Assembly: GCF_001642995.1 (NCBI RefSeq)
Contig: NZ_LOHS01000043.1
Coordinates: 1-64,000 of the forward strand
Length of the DNA stretch: 64,000 nt
Direction: 5' to 3'
Source of the DNA: Streptomyces jeddahensis
GTDB lineage: Bacteria; Actinomycetota; Actinomycetes; Streptomycetales; Streptomycetaceae
Below are positions 51,140 through 59,612 of this stretch, in pieces; the first letter of the stretch is position 1, and each line of letters opens with the position of its first letter. The position numbers and the translations under genes are program-made. The notes below the pieces were generated by a model. It searched no databases and was not told the DNA's origin. It saw only the letters and a list, made by a program, of their open reading frames with translations.

Positions 51140-52828
51140 TCAGGTGCCCGGTCGCTGTGACGTCGTGCCGAGCCAGGCCGTTGTGTCCGGGCCGAGGTGG
51201 CCGTTCTCGAGTGGAGTGCTGGTCAGGAGGAGTTCGCCTGGGGGCAGGGGGACCGGTTCGGCGGACAGGTTCGTGACGCAGCTCCAGCCGCCGGGGCGGA
51301 CGAAATGCAGTACTCCGGGGGCGCTCTCCGCCCAGGTCAGCGACTCTTCACCGAGCACGAGCAGTTTGCGGCGCAGGCGCAGCGCGGCGCGGTAGAACTC
51401 CAGCGTGGAGCCCGCTGCCTCGTCCTGGGCCTCGACGGAGTGCGCGGAGAAATTCTCCGGCTGCGGCAGCCAGGCGGGGCCCGGGCCGAAGCCGTACGAC
51501 GGGCCGGTGCGGGTCCACGGGAGCGGGACGCGGCAGCCGTCGCGGCCCTTGCGGACGTGGCCGGTCTGCTCCCAGATGGGGTCCTGGAGGACCTCGTCGG
51601 GCAGGTCAGCGACCTCCGGCAGGCCCAGTTCCTCGCCCTGATAGACGTACGACGAGCCGGGAAGCGCCAGCATGAGCAGGGTCGCCGCACGGGCCCGGCG
51701 CAGTCCGCGGGCCTCGTCGACGGCGGGAGCGCGGCCGCCGGACAGCAGCCAGGCGTCCGGATCGGTGCCCTCGGGGAGCATGAGCCGCGAGGCGTGGCGT
51801 ACGACGTCGTGGTTGGACAGCACCCAGGTGGCGGAGGCGCCTGTGGCGCGGGCGGTGTCCAGCGAGACCGTGATGACCTCGCGCAGGTCGCGGGCCGACC
51901 AGCCGGTCTTCAGGTACTCGAAATTGAACGCCTGCCCGAGTTCGTCCGGGCGGGCGTACAGCACCCGCCGGTGGTGGGGCACCCAGGCCTCGGCCACCGC
52001 CATCCGCGGCGGCGTGTACGCGTCGAGGACCTTGCGCCAGTCGCGGTAGATCTCGTGGACCTCGTCCCGGTCGTAGAACGGATGGGTGCCGTCCGCCATG
52101 GTGACCAGGGCGTCCTCGCCCTGCAGATGCTCGCCGAGGTCCCGTAGCGGCTCGGTGAGGTCCTTCGCCAGGCCATGCGCGACGTCGATACGGAAGCCGT
52201 CGACGCCCCGGTCCGACCAGAAGCGGAGGGTAGTGCGGAAGTCGGCGCGCACCTCCTCGTTGTCCCAGTCGAGGTCGGGCTGCTCGGGGGCGAACAGGTG
52301 CAGGTACCACTGCCCGTCCGGCACCCGCCGCCACGCGCTGCCGCCGAAGACGGACTGCCAGTCGGAGGGCGGGAGTTCGCCGTGCGCGCCGCGACCGTCG
52401 CGGAAGACGTACCGGTCGCGGGCGGCCGAACCCGGCCCGGAGCGCAGTGCCTCCTGGAACCAGACGTGCTGGTCGGAGGTGTGGTTCGGGACGATGTCGA
52501 CCAGCACCTTCAGGCCCAGGCGGTGGGCCTCGGCGACCATCGCGTCGAAGTCGTCGAGCGTGCCGAGGCGCGGGTCGACATCGCGGTGGTCGGCGACGTC
52601 GTAGCCGCCGTCGGCCAGTTCGGAGGGGTAGAAGGGGCTGAGCCACAGGGCGTCGACGCCCAGGGTGCTCAGGTGTGTCAGGTGCTGGGTGATGCCACGG
52701 ATGTCGCCCAGGCCGTCGCCGTCGGCGTCGGCGAAGCTGCGCGGATAGATCTGGTAAATGACGGCCTGCCGCCACCAGTTGGGGTCCTTGGGCGACAGGT
52801 CGGGTGCGGAGGGGGTGCGTTCGGTCAC
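51140..52828 (-). CDS. GH13 alpha-glucosidase (oligo-1,6-glucosidase type)
   Basis: GTG 52828 is used (AAGGAGA upstream). The 562-residue enzyme is cytoplasmic, with the GH13 barrel: region I DIVPNHTS, nucleophile Asp215 (GFRIDVAHG), acid/base Glu280 (AVAEAW), transition-state Asp341 (LSNHDVVRH), and QIYPRSFADADGDGLGDI near the start. It hydrolyses maltose or small alpha-glucosides. Three direct repeats of GGTTGCA upstream resemble the TTGCA-type sites of LacI-family maltose regulators, so induction by maltodextrin is likely. Confidence 0.93.
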   Translation of the reverse strand: MTERTPSAPDLSPKDPNWWRQAVIYQIYPRSFADADGDGLGDIRGITQHLTHLSTLGVDALWLSPFYPSELADGGYDVADHRDVDPRLGTLDDFDAMVAEAHRLGLKVLVDIVPNHTSDQHVWFQEALRSGPGSAARDRYVFRDGRGAHGELPPSDWQSVFGGSAWRRVPDGQWYLHLFAPEQPDLDWDNEEVRADFRTTLRFWSDRGVDGFRIDVAHGLAKDLTEPLRDLGEHLQGEDALVTMADGTHPFYDRDEVHEIYRDWRKVLDAYTPPRMAVAEAWVPHHRRVLYARPDELGQAFNFEYLKTGWSARDLREVITVSLDTARATGASATWVLSNHDVVRHASRLMLPEGTDPDAWLLSGGRAPAVDEARGLRRARAATLLMLALPGSSYVYQGEELGLPEVADLPDEVLQDPIWEQTGHVRKGRDGCRVPLPWTRTGPSYGFGPGPAWLPQPENFSAHSVEAQDEAAGSTLEFYRAALRLRRKLLVLGEESLTWAESAPGVLHFVRPGGWSCVTNLSAEPVPLPPGELLLTSTPLENGHLGPDTTAWLGTTSQRPGT

Positions 52829-52845
52829 ACGGTCTCCTTGAGTGT

Positions 52846-52894
52846 GAGGGCGGTTGCACCTGAGGGCGGTTGCATGCGCCCAGGGACGGTTGCA
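52846..52894. promoter_or_regulatory. Three direct repeats upstream of the alpha-glucosidase
   Basis: AGGGCGGTTGCA occurs at 52847-52858 and 52863-52874, and AGGGACGGTTGCA at 52882-52894. The first copy begins 18 bases upstream of the start codon. Their TTGCA cores recall MalR/Reg1-type operators. Confidence 0.6.
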
Positions 52895-52962
52895 GAGGGC
52901 CGGTGTGCGGAGCAGTGGGGACCCTTTGGACCTTTGCCCACGTCTGGTCGAGCGCATCCGCA

Positions 52963-53004
52963 GGACTCGGCCGCGAGAGCTATGGACTCGGCCGCGAGAG
53001 CTAT
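52963..53004. repeat. 21-bp perfect tandem duplication
   Basis: The unit GGACTCGGCCGCGAGAGCTA(T) occurs twice head-to-tail, in the divergent region between the alpha-glucosidase and the NfeD gene. Confidence 0.9.
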
Positions 53005-53138
53005 GGCGGCGCGCCTGCGGCCGGGCGGCATCAAAAATGCATAAAGACTGCCGGAACCAGGCAGTGTGATGAGCGGCACTCTCGTGCGATCATGCGGTCC
53101 GGTGGGGGATGAAGGCAGGGAGCGTTGGGGGGGCTCAC

Positions 53139-53654
53139 ATGGCTTGGTTTCTTGGTCTCGGCATTGCGGGGATCGCGGTGCTCGTCCTGTCGCTCGTCTT
53201 CGACGGTGTTCTGGACGGGCTCTTCGGCGGAGCGGTGGACGGTCTCCTCGACGGGCTGCTGTCGCTCCCGGTCATCGCCGGATTCGTGTCGATGTTCGGC
53301 TTCGCCGGTGCGATCACCCTGGGCACCACGGGTCTCGGCGCCGCCGGCGCGACCGCGGTCGGCGTACCGGCCGGGTTGGGTGCGGGCTGGCTTGCGTACC
53401 GCTTCAGCCGTGCCCTCATGCAGGACCGCGACGCCGTCGCACCTCGCGGGGACGACCTCGTCGGCACGGCCGGCACCGTGGTCACCGCGATTCCGGCCGA
53501 GGGCTTCGGCGAAGTGCTGCTCCGGCTCGCCGGTCAGCCGGTGAAGTTCGCCGCGCGCAGTGCGAGCGCGGTGCCCGTGGCGCAGGGAGCCGAGGTGTGG
53601 GTCGAGGCGGCACTGTCGCCGACGTCGGTCGCGGTACGGCACGTCGAGCGCTGA
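53139..53654 (+). CDS. NfeD-like membrane protein
   Basis: The 171-residue protein has three membrane helices (about 1-22, 45-68, 72-95) and a C-terminal OB-fold domain (LVGTAGTVVTAIPAEGFGEVLLRLAGQPVKFAARSA..., about 108-171). NfeD proteins partner flotillins in membrane microdomains; a flotillin gene follows 197 bases downstream. ATG 53139 is used; ATG 53109 in frame is possible. Confidence 0.85.
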   Translation: MAWFLGLGIAGIAVLVLSLVFDGVLDGLFGGAVDGLLDGLLSLPVIAGFVSMFGFAGAITLGTTGLGAAGATAVGVPAGLGAGWLAYRFSRALMQDRDAVAPRGDDLVGTAGTVVTAIPAEGFGEVLLRLAGQPVKFAARSASAVPVAQGAEVWVEAALSPTSVAVRHVER

Positions 53655-53851
53655 GTTCCGCCGCCGGGTTCCAAACGCCTACCGGCCGTCAAGCGCTGTT
53701 TCCTGCGTCTTCGTCGGCTGCCGTCCCTGCCGTCCACCGCAACCGCCTGCCGTGTCCGCCGTCCGCATCTTTCTTCGCACCTCCCGTCTTTCTTCGCTCG
53801 TCCGTCGTTCGTCGCTCGTCCGTCTTTCTTCCTACGTCTCTTGGGGGCCTC

Positions 53852-55282
53852 ATGAGTCCAGTCGTCATCGCCGTCGTCGGAGCCGTCGTGCTCCTCGTCC
53901 TGCTGGGCCTCGTCGTGATCACGCGCTACAAGGTGGCGGGGCCGAGCGAGGCGTTCATCGTCACCGGGCGGCGCGGCAAGAAGTCCACCGACCCGGAGAC
54001 CGGCCGGGTGTTCACCGACAACAGCGGTCAGAAGGTCGTGGTCGGCGGCGGTGTCTTCGTCGTGCCGTTCGTCCAGCAGAAGTTCACCCTCGACCTGTCG
54101 TCGCGGCACATCCCCGTCGCCGTACGGGGCGCGGTCACACTGCGCGGCGTCAAGGCCAACCTGGAGGGCGTGGCGATCGTCAAGGTCGGCGGCACCGAGG
54201 ACTCGATCCGCGCCGCAGCCCAGCGGTTCCTGATGCAGCAGGACGGCATCGTCGGCTTCACTCAGGAGGTGCTCTCGGGCGCGCTGCGCTCCATCGTCGG
54301 GCGGATGTCGGTCGAGGACATCATCCGGGACCGCGCCGCGTTCGCCGGGCAGGTGGCGGAGGAGGCCGAGGCGAGCCTCTCGGGCCAGGGCCTGGTCCTC
54401 GACGCGTTCCAGATCCAGGACATCACCACCGAGGGCTCGTACCTGGAGGACCTCGGCCGGCCCGAGGCGGCCCGCGCCAAGCAGGAGGCCGACATCGCCG
54501 AGGCCGTCGCGCGCCGCGCCTCGGAGCAGGCCCGGCTCAAGGCCGAGGAGGAGATCGCGATCGCCCAGCGGACGTTCGCGCTCAAGCAGGCGGAGATCAA
54601 GGCCGAGACGGACGAGGCCGCGGCACGGGCCGCCGCCGCGGGCCCGCTCGCCGAGGCAGCCCGTCAGCAGGAGGTGCTGGCCGAGCAGGAGAAGGTCGCC
54701 GCGCGACAGGCCGCGCTGACCGACCGCGAGCTCGACACCAAGGTCCGCAAGCCCGCCGACGCCGCCCGCTACCAGGCCGAGCAGGAGGCCGAAGCCCGGC
54801 GTATCGCGCTGGTCAAGGAGGCCGAGGCCGACGCGCAGCGGGCCCGGCTGACCGGTGAGGGCGAGAAGGCGCACCGCGCCGCGCTCGCCGACGCCGTACG
54901 CATCGAGGGCGAGGCCGATGCCGCCGCGACCGCCGCGAAGGGCGCCGCCGAGGCCGAGGCGATGCAGAAGAAGGCGGACGCGTTCGCGCGGTACGGCGAC
55001 GCGGCCGTGCTGCAGATGCTGGTCGAGGTGCTTCCGCAGGTCGTGGCGAAGGCGTCCGAGCCGCTGAGCGCGGTCGACAAGCTGACGGTGATCTCCACGG
55101 ACGGCGCGGGGCAGCTTCCGCGCACGGTCGCCGACAACGTGGCGCAGGGCCTGGAACTCCTCAACTCCACCACGGGTGTCGATCTCGCGCAGTTGCTGCA
55201 GGGCATCACCCAGCGCACCGCCGGCACGGGAGCGCCCAAGGCCGCCGTCGAAGCCAACGGAAAGATCGAGATCACGGACTGA
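53852..55282 (+). CDS. Flotillin/SPFH-domain protein
   Basis: The 476-residue protein has an N-terminal membrane helix (about 3-25), an SPFH/band 7 domain (about 28-190), and a long Ala/Glu-rich coiled coil (about 195-390: EADIAEAVARRASEQARLKAEEEIA...) typical of flotillins, ending in a short C-terminal region. It scaffolds membrane microdomains together with the upstream NfeD protein. The upstream 197-base gap is pyrimidine-rich and repetitive. Confidence 0.93.
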   Translation: MSPVVIAVVGAVVLLVLLGLVVITRYKVAGPSEAFIVTGRRGKKSTDPETGRVFTDNSGQKVVVGGGVFVVPFVQQKFTLDLSSRHIPVAVRGAVTLRGVKANLEGVAIVKVGGTEDSIRAAAQRFLMQQDGIVGFTQEVLSGALRSIVGRMSVEDIIRDRAAFAGQVAEEAEASLSGQGLVLDAFQIQDITTEGSYLEDLGRPEAARAKQEADIAEAVARRASEQARLKAEEEIAIAQRTFALKQAEIKAETDEAAARAAAAGPLAEAARQQEVLAEQEKVAARQAALTDRELDTKVRKPADAARYQAEQEAEARRIALVKEAEADAQRARLTGEGEKAHRAALADAVRIEGEADAAATAAKGAAEAEAMQKKADAFARYGDAAVLQMLVEVLPQVVAKASEPLSAVDKLTVISTDGAGQLPRTVADNVAQGLELLNSTTGVDLAQLLQGITQRTAGTGAPKAAVEANGKIEITD

Positions 55283-55320
55283 CCCGGCACAGGGCGCCCC
55301 GCGAAAGGGGCACCCGGCGG

Positions 55321-55367
55321 GAGACCTCCACAGCGCCCTACGAACAGGTCTCGATCCGGGAGGTCTC
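55321..55367. other. Spaced inverted repeat between flotillin and the AmiC-like gene
   Basis: GAGACCTCC (55321) and GGAGGTCTC (55359) are perfect 9-bp arms with 29 bases between. It could be the flotillin terminator or an operator for the gene at 55397. Confidence 0.5.
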
Positions 55368-55396
55368 TTGGACGGCGGCGGCGGCGCGGCAATCAT

Positions 55397-56524
55397 GTGG
55401 CCATGCACCGGCCGCCGTCCCGCCTCGAGACCCCCGCGTGGTTCACGGGCGACGACTCGACCCTGAATGTCGCACTCGTGTACCCGATGCAGGGGCCTGC
55501 GGGGATCTTCGGCCCCGCCTGTGTCTCGTGCGCGCGGCTCGCCGCGGAGGAGGTCAACAAGGCGGGCGGGGTCCTCGGCAGGGAGCTGCGGCTGCTCGAA
55601 GTGGACGGCGGCGCGGAGCCGCGGCGGGTCGCACGGGACGTGGAGGCCCTGGTGGCGGCCGGCGCGGTGCAGGGCGTCACCGGCTGGCACATCTCCTCGG
55701 TCCGGCAGGCGGTGGCGCCGCGGGTCGCGCACCGGGTGCCGTACGTCTACACGGCCCTGTACGAGGGCGGCGAGCGCACCGAGGGCGTCTTCATGACCAG
55801 TGAGACGCCCGCGTGGCAGCTGCTGCCCGCCATGCGGCTGATCGCGGAAGCCCGCGGCGTCCGGCGCTGGTTCATAGTCGGCAATAACTATGTGTGGCCG
55901 CGGCACACGGCCCGGGCCGCACGGCGCTATGCGCGCCACAGCCATGGTGGGGCGGTCTGCGGTGAGGCGTATCTCCCGCTGGGCACCGACGACTTCGGCG
56001 GCGTGCTGCGGCGGATCGAACAGGCGGACGCCGACGCCGTGCTGATGCTGCTGGTCGGCAGCGACGCGGTCCGCTTCAACCGGGCCTTCGCCGCCTCCGG
56101 GCTCGACCAGCGGTGTCTGCGGCTGAGCACGCTGATGGACGAGAACATGCTGATGGCGAGCGGGGCCGAGGCCACCGCCGATCTGTTCAGCACGGCGGGC
56201 TTCTTCGCCTCACTGGCGAACCAGGACACTCTGGACTTCCACGGCCAGTACGCCGGCCGCTTCGGCATCGAGGCCCCGGCCCCGGGCAGCCTCGGCGAAT
56301 CCTGCTACGAGGGCGTCCTGCTGCTGGCGGCGCTGGTCGAGCGCGCGCGGACCCTGGACGTCACCGCGATCGGGGCGGCCGCGGACACGGTCTCGTACGA
56401 GGGCCCGCGCGGCTTGCTGCGTCTGCGCGAGCGGCATGTTCGCCAGCGCATCTACCTGGCGGAGGCGGATGGCCTGGACTTCAACGTGCTCGCCCAGCTG
56501 TCCGCTCCGTACGACCTGTCGTGA
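55397..56524 (+). CDS. Cytosolic AmiC-like amide/urea receptor
   Basis: The 375-residue protein is a type I periplasmic-binding fold (VALVYPMQGPAGIFGPACVSCARLAAEEVNKAGGVLGRELRLLEVDGG...) close to UrtA and AmiC in sequence (ETPAWQL, FIVGNNYVWPRHTARAARRY) but with no signal peptide or lipobox. In the Pseudomonas amidase system, AmiC is such a cytosolic sensor. It ends overlapping the convergent MarR gene by 44 bases and lies near the urt operon, so it may sense urea or a short-chain amide. Start GTG 55397 or ATG 55403. Confidence 0.85.
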   Translation: MAMHRPPSRLETPAWFTGDDSTLNVALVYPMQGPAGIFGPACVSCARLAAEEVNKAGGVLGRELRLLEVDGGAEPRRVARDVEALVAAGAVQGVTGWHISSVRQAVAPRVAHRVPYVYTALYEGGERTEGVFMTSETPAWQLLPAMRLIAEARGVRRWFIVGNNYVWPRHTARAARRYARHSHGGAVCGEAYLPLGTDDFGGVLRRIEQADADAVLMLLVGSDAVRFNRAFAASGLDQRCLRLSTLMDENMLMASGAEATADLFSTAGFFASLANQDTLDFHGQYAGRFGIEAPAPGSLGESCYEGVLLLAALVERARTLDVTAIGAAADTVSYEGPRGLLRLRERHVRQRIYLAEADGLDFNVLAQLSAPYDLS

Positions 56525-56957
56525 CGGCGGTGTCCGTGCCGTCGAGCGCGTCCGCGAGCCGCGCCAGGAGGGTGCGGAGCTCGTCCTCGCCGTCTTCTCC
56601 GAGCAGCTCCATGTTCCCTAGCTCGGCCCGTATCTGACGGGCCATCTGCTGTCTCCGCTCCAGCCCGCGCGGGGTCAGCTGCGCGAGGACGCGGCGACGG
56701 TCGGCGGGGTCGATCCGGCGGTAGACCAGGTTCTGGTCGACGAGTTGGTCGATGAGCTTGGTGAGGCTGGACATCGGCAGGAAGACGCCGTCGGCGATGG
56801 CCGACATGTGGTGGCCCTGCCCGTCGGAGAGCAGGTCCAGCACCCGCCATGCCTCGATGGAGCAGTCGAACTCGTCCAGCACGGACTGCACTCGGCGCAT
56901 CGAGAGGCGTTCGGCCCGGGTCAGCAGTCGGAGCAGTTCGTGGGGCCGGCCGGCCAT
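56481..56957 (-). CDS. MarR-family transcriptional regulator
   Basis: The 158-residue protein has a MarR winged helix-turn-helix with [47 protein letters not shown] (about 55-100) between dimerisation helices. GAGGAG lies before ATG 56957. It converges and overlaps with the AmiC-like gene and is divergent from the urt operon, which it may regulate. Confidence 0.92.
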   Translation of the reverse strand: MAGRPHELLRLLTRAERLSMRRVQSVLDEFDCSIEAWRVLDLLSDGQGHHMSAIADGVFLPMSSLTKLIDQLVDQNLVYRRIDPADRRRVLAQLTPRGLERRQQMARQIRAELGNMELLGEDGEDELRTLLARLADALDGTDTAVTTGRTERTAGRAR

Positions 56958-57032
56958 GGCACTCCTCAACTCGGTTCCTCGGCCCGCCAGTCCGCGGGAA
57001 CGCAGCTCAGCCTACCGCCGACGCCCGCACTC

Positions 57033-57061
57033 TTGACAGCCTTCAACCGAAACCCAATACT
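57033..57061 (+). promoter_or_regulatory. Putative promoter of the urt operon
   Basis: TTGACA-N17-AATACT predicts transcription from about 57068 and a leader of about 300 bases before urtA. GTTAC occurs twice at 57085 and 57097, just downstream. Confidence 0.6.
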
Positions 57062-57102
57062 TCCCACAGGAAGCATTAATTGCCGTTACTCACGCCGTTA
57101 CC

Positions 57103-57148
57103 GAGATGCCGAACCACCGTGCATCTCCGGTGCGGCTTTTTCTTTTTT
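57103..57148 (+). promoter_or_regulatory. Candidate attenuator in the urtA leader
   Basis: GCCG-(AAC)-CACCG pairs with CGGTG-CGGC (57108-57136) and is followed by TTTTTCTTTTTT, an intrinsic-terminator layout that is rare in such G+C-rich DNA. An alternative stem GAGATGC/GCATCTC (57103-57109 with 57121-57127) uses part of the same bases and would prevent the terminator. The position between the promoter and urtA suggests control by premature termination. Confidence 0.6.
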
Positions 57149-57185
57149 CCAGCACGGTTCTCCGGCCGATGTGAAACCTTTCCTT

Positions 57186-57239
57186 AAGTGCGCCGCAACA
57201 CTGTGGAAACAGCATCCCCCCAGGCTGTGGACCGCACTT
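57186..57239 (+). other. Structured block in the urtA leader
   Basis: AAGTGCG and CGCACTT (7-bp closing stem) enclose a hairpin CTGT-GGAA-ACAG with a GNRA-type loop and a competing ACAGC/GCTGT pairing. A further stem CCAGCCCGG...CCG(GAC)GGCTGG follows at about 57248-57277. It does not match the guanidine or other riboswitch patterns that I can recall. Confidence 0.5.
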
Positions 57240-57371
57240 CAGTGGATCCAGCCCGGACACCACCACCGGACGGCTGGGAATTCGCGCGCCAACGCCGCCG
57301 CTTCTGAAGCGCCTTGTCGCTGTGCTTTCTTTCGCTTTCCCCACCGCCCTTCTTGGGCAAGGAGGTATTCC

Positions 57372-58628
57372 ATGTCCGGGCTCAGCTTCAGCAGACGCGG
57401 TCTTCTCGCTGCCGCTTCGGCCGTCGGCGCGTCCGCCGCCCTCAGCGCCTGCGGCGCGAAGACCGGCAGCGGCACGTCGTCCGACGCGGCCGGGGCCACG
57501 GCGGACACCTCCGGCAGCACGGTGAAGATCGGCCTGCTGAACTCGCTGTCGGGCACCATGGCCATCAGCGAGGTGACGGTGCACAACGCGCTGCTGCTGG
57601 CCGTCAAGGAGATCAACGCGGCCGGTGGCGTGCTCGGCAAGAAGCTCAAGGCCGTCAGCCAGGACGGCGCATCGGACTGGCCGACCTTCGCGGAGAAGGC
57701 CGAGAGCCTGATCAAGGAGGACAAGGTAGCGGCCACCTTCGGCTGCTGGACCTCGGCCAGCCGCAAGGCCGTCAAGCCGGTCTTCGAGAAGTACAAGTCG
57801 CTGCTCTTCTACCCCGTGCAATACGAAGGCCTGGAGCAGTCGCCGTACATCTTCTACATCGGCGCCACGACCAACCAGCAGATCGTCCCGGCCCTCGACT
57901 ACCTCAAGAAGCAGGGCCTGACGCGGCTCTACCTGGTCGGCAGCGACTACGTCTTCCCGCGCACCGCCAACAAGATCATCAAGGCGTACGCGAAGGCCAA
58001 CGGCATGACGGTGGTCGGCGAGGACTACGCGCCCCTGGGCTCCACGGAGTTCAGCACGATCGTCAATGAGGTCAAGGGCTCCGGCGCGGACGCGGTGTTC
58101 AACACCCTCAACGGCGACAGCAACGTGGCCTTCTTCAAGGAGTACAAGTCCGCGGGGCTCACCGCGAAGAGCATGCCGGTGCTGTCCGTCTCCATCGCGG
58201 AGGAGGAGGTCAAGAGCATCGGCACCCAGTACCTGGAAGGCCAGTTGACCGCCTGGAACTACTACGAGACCACTCCCGGCGCGGCGAACGAGAAGTTCGT
58301 GAAGGCGTACCAGGCCGAGTACGGGGCAACGAAGCCGACCAGCGACCCCATGGAGGCCGCGTACATCTCGGTCTACCTGTGGAAGGCGATGGTCGAGAAG
58401 GCGGGCTCGTTCGACGTCGCCAAGGTGAAGGCAGCGGCCGACGGGATCACCTTCGACGCGCCGGAGGGCAAGGTCACGGTCGACGGCGCCACGCAGCACG
58501 TCTACAAGACGGCCCGCATCGGCAAGATCGGCTCCGACGGGCTGATCACCGAGGTGTGGAACTCGGGCAAGCCGATCAAGCCGGACCCGTATCTGAAGGG
58601 CTACGACTGGGCCTCCGGCCTCTCCTGA
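57372..58628 (+). CDS. urtA: Urea/short-chain-amide ABC transporter substrate-binding lipoprotein UrtA
   Basis: The 418-residue protein has a twin-arginine-like lipoprotein signal ([21 protein letters not shown], lipidated Cys27), then a type I binding-protein fold with UrtA-typical [33 protein letters not shown] and [14 protein letters not shown]. It captures urea or a related amide outside the membrane. AAGGAGG precedes the ATG. It is the first gene of urtABCDE; a long structured leader precedes it. No urease gene is in the window. Confidence 0.93.
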   Translation: MSGLSFSRRGLLAAASAVGASAALSACGAKTGSGTSSDAAGATADTSGSTVKIGLLNSLSGTMAISEVTVHNALLLAVKEINAAGGVLGKKLKAVSQDGASDWPTFAEKAESLIKEDKVAATFGCWTSASRKAVKPVFEKYKSLLFYPVQYEGLEQSPYIFYIGATTNQQIVPALDYLKKQGLTRLYLVGSDYVFPRTANKIIKAYAKANGMTVVGEDYAPLGSTEFSTIVNEVKGSGADAVFNTLNGDSNVAFFKEYKSAGLTAKSMPVLSVSIAEEEVKSIGTQYLEGQLTAWNYYETTPGAANEKFVKAYQAEYGATKPTSDPMEAAYISVYLWKAMVEKAGSFDVAKVKAAADGITFDAPEGKVTVDGATQHVYKTARIGKIGSDGLITEVWNSGKPIKPDPYLKGYDWASGLS

Positions 58629-58724
58629 GCTGCCCAGCCTCAGTCGCTGTCATGCGGACCCGGCCTTCATGCAAGGCCGGGTCCCGTCCCGCGCCCGCAC
58701 CCCGTCCCGACCCGGAGCCGCTCC

Positions 58725-59612
58725 ATGACGGTCATCCTCAACCAGTCCTTCACCGGCATCAGCATCGGTGCCGTCCTGCTGCTCATCGCGCTCGGTCTGA
58801 CCCTCACGTTCGGGCAGATGGGCGTGATCAACATGGCGCACGGCGAGTTCATCATGGCCGGCGCCTACACCACGTACGTCCTGCAGGAGTCCATCAGCAG
58901 CGCCGGCGTCTCGCTGCTCGTCGCACTGCCCGTGGCGTTCCTCGTGGCCGGTGCCATGGGCGCGCTGCTCGAGTGGCTGCTCATCCGGCGGCTCTACACG
59001 CGCCCGCTGGATACCCTGCTGGTCACGTGGGGCGTCTCACTGATGCTCCAGCAGCTCGCCCGCGACATCTTCGGCGCCCCCAACGTGCAGACCCGCGCCC
59101 CCGACATCCTCACCGGCAACATCGCGGTCGCGGACGGCATCTCCCTCGCCAACAGCCGCCTGTTCATCCTCGGGCTGGCGCTGCTGTCCGTGCTCGCGCT
59201 GACGCTCGTCCTGCGGTTCACCCCGCTCGGGCGGCGCATCAGGGCCGTCGTGCAGAACCGCGACCTCGCCGAGGTGTCCGGCATCGCCACCGGCACGGTC
59301 GACCGGATGACGTTCTTCATCGGCTCAGGACTGGCGGGCGTGGCCGGTGTCGCGATCACTCTGGTCGGCCCGATCGGGCCGACGACCGGGACCAACTACA
59401 TCGTCGACGCGTTCCTCGTGGTGGTCGTCGGCGGCATCGGCCAGCTGAAGGGCAGCGTTATCACGGCCTTCGTCCTCGGCGTCCTGCAGTCCGTACTGGA
59501 GTACTCGACGACCGTCAGCGTCGCCAAGGTGATCGTGCTGGTGGCGATCGTCGCGTTCCTCCAGTGGCGTCCCCAGGGCCTGTACACACTGCGCACCCGG
59601 AGCCTGGCATGA
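58725..59612 (+). CDS. urtB: Urea ABC transporter permease UrtB
   Basis: The 295-residue protein is a LivH-type permease with about eight membrane helices and the conserved LTLTFGQMGVINMAHGEFIMAGAYTTY near the N-terminus. It forms the membrane channel with UrtC. Its stop codon overlaps the UrtC start (ATGA), indicating translational coupling. Confidence 0.93.
   Translation: MTVILNQSFTGISIGAVLLLIALGLTLTFGQMGVINMAHGEFIMAGAYTTYVLQESISSAGVSLLVALPVAFLVAGAMGALLEWLLIRRLYTRPLDTLLVTWGVSLMLQQLARDIFGAPNVQTRAPDILTGNIAVADGISLANSRLFILGLALLSVLALTLVLRFTPLGRRIRAVVQNRDLAEVSGIATGTVDRMTFFIGSGLAGVAGVAITLVGPIGPTTGTNYIVDAFLVVVVGGIGQLKGSVITAFVLGVLQSVLEYSTTVSVAKVIVLVAIVAFLQWRPQGLYTLRTRSLA

Noticed and set aside
57085..57101. 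GlnR-like box (GTTAC repeated) near the urtA promoter
   Set aside because: The spacing is 12 bases between repeats rather than the expected 11, and the second half does not match GAAAC; not called as a GlnR site.
57100..57371. Guanidine-I/II/III riboswitch upstream of urtA
   Set aside because: The conserved loop sequences of those classes that I remember were not found.
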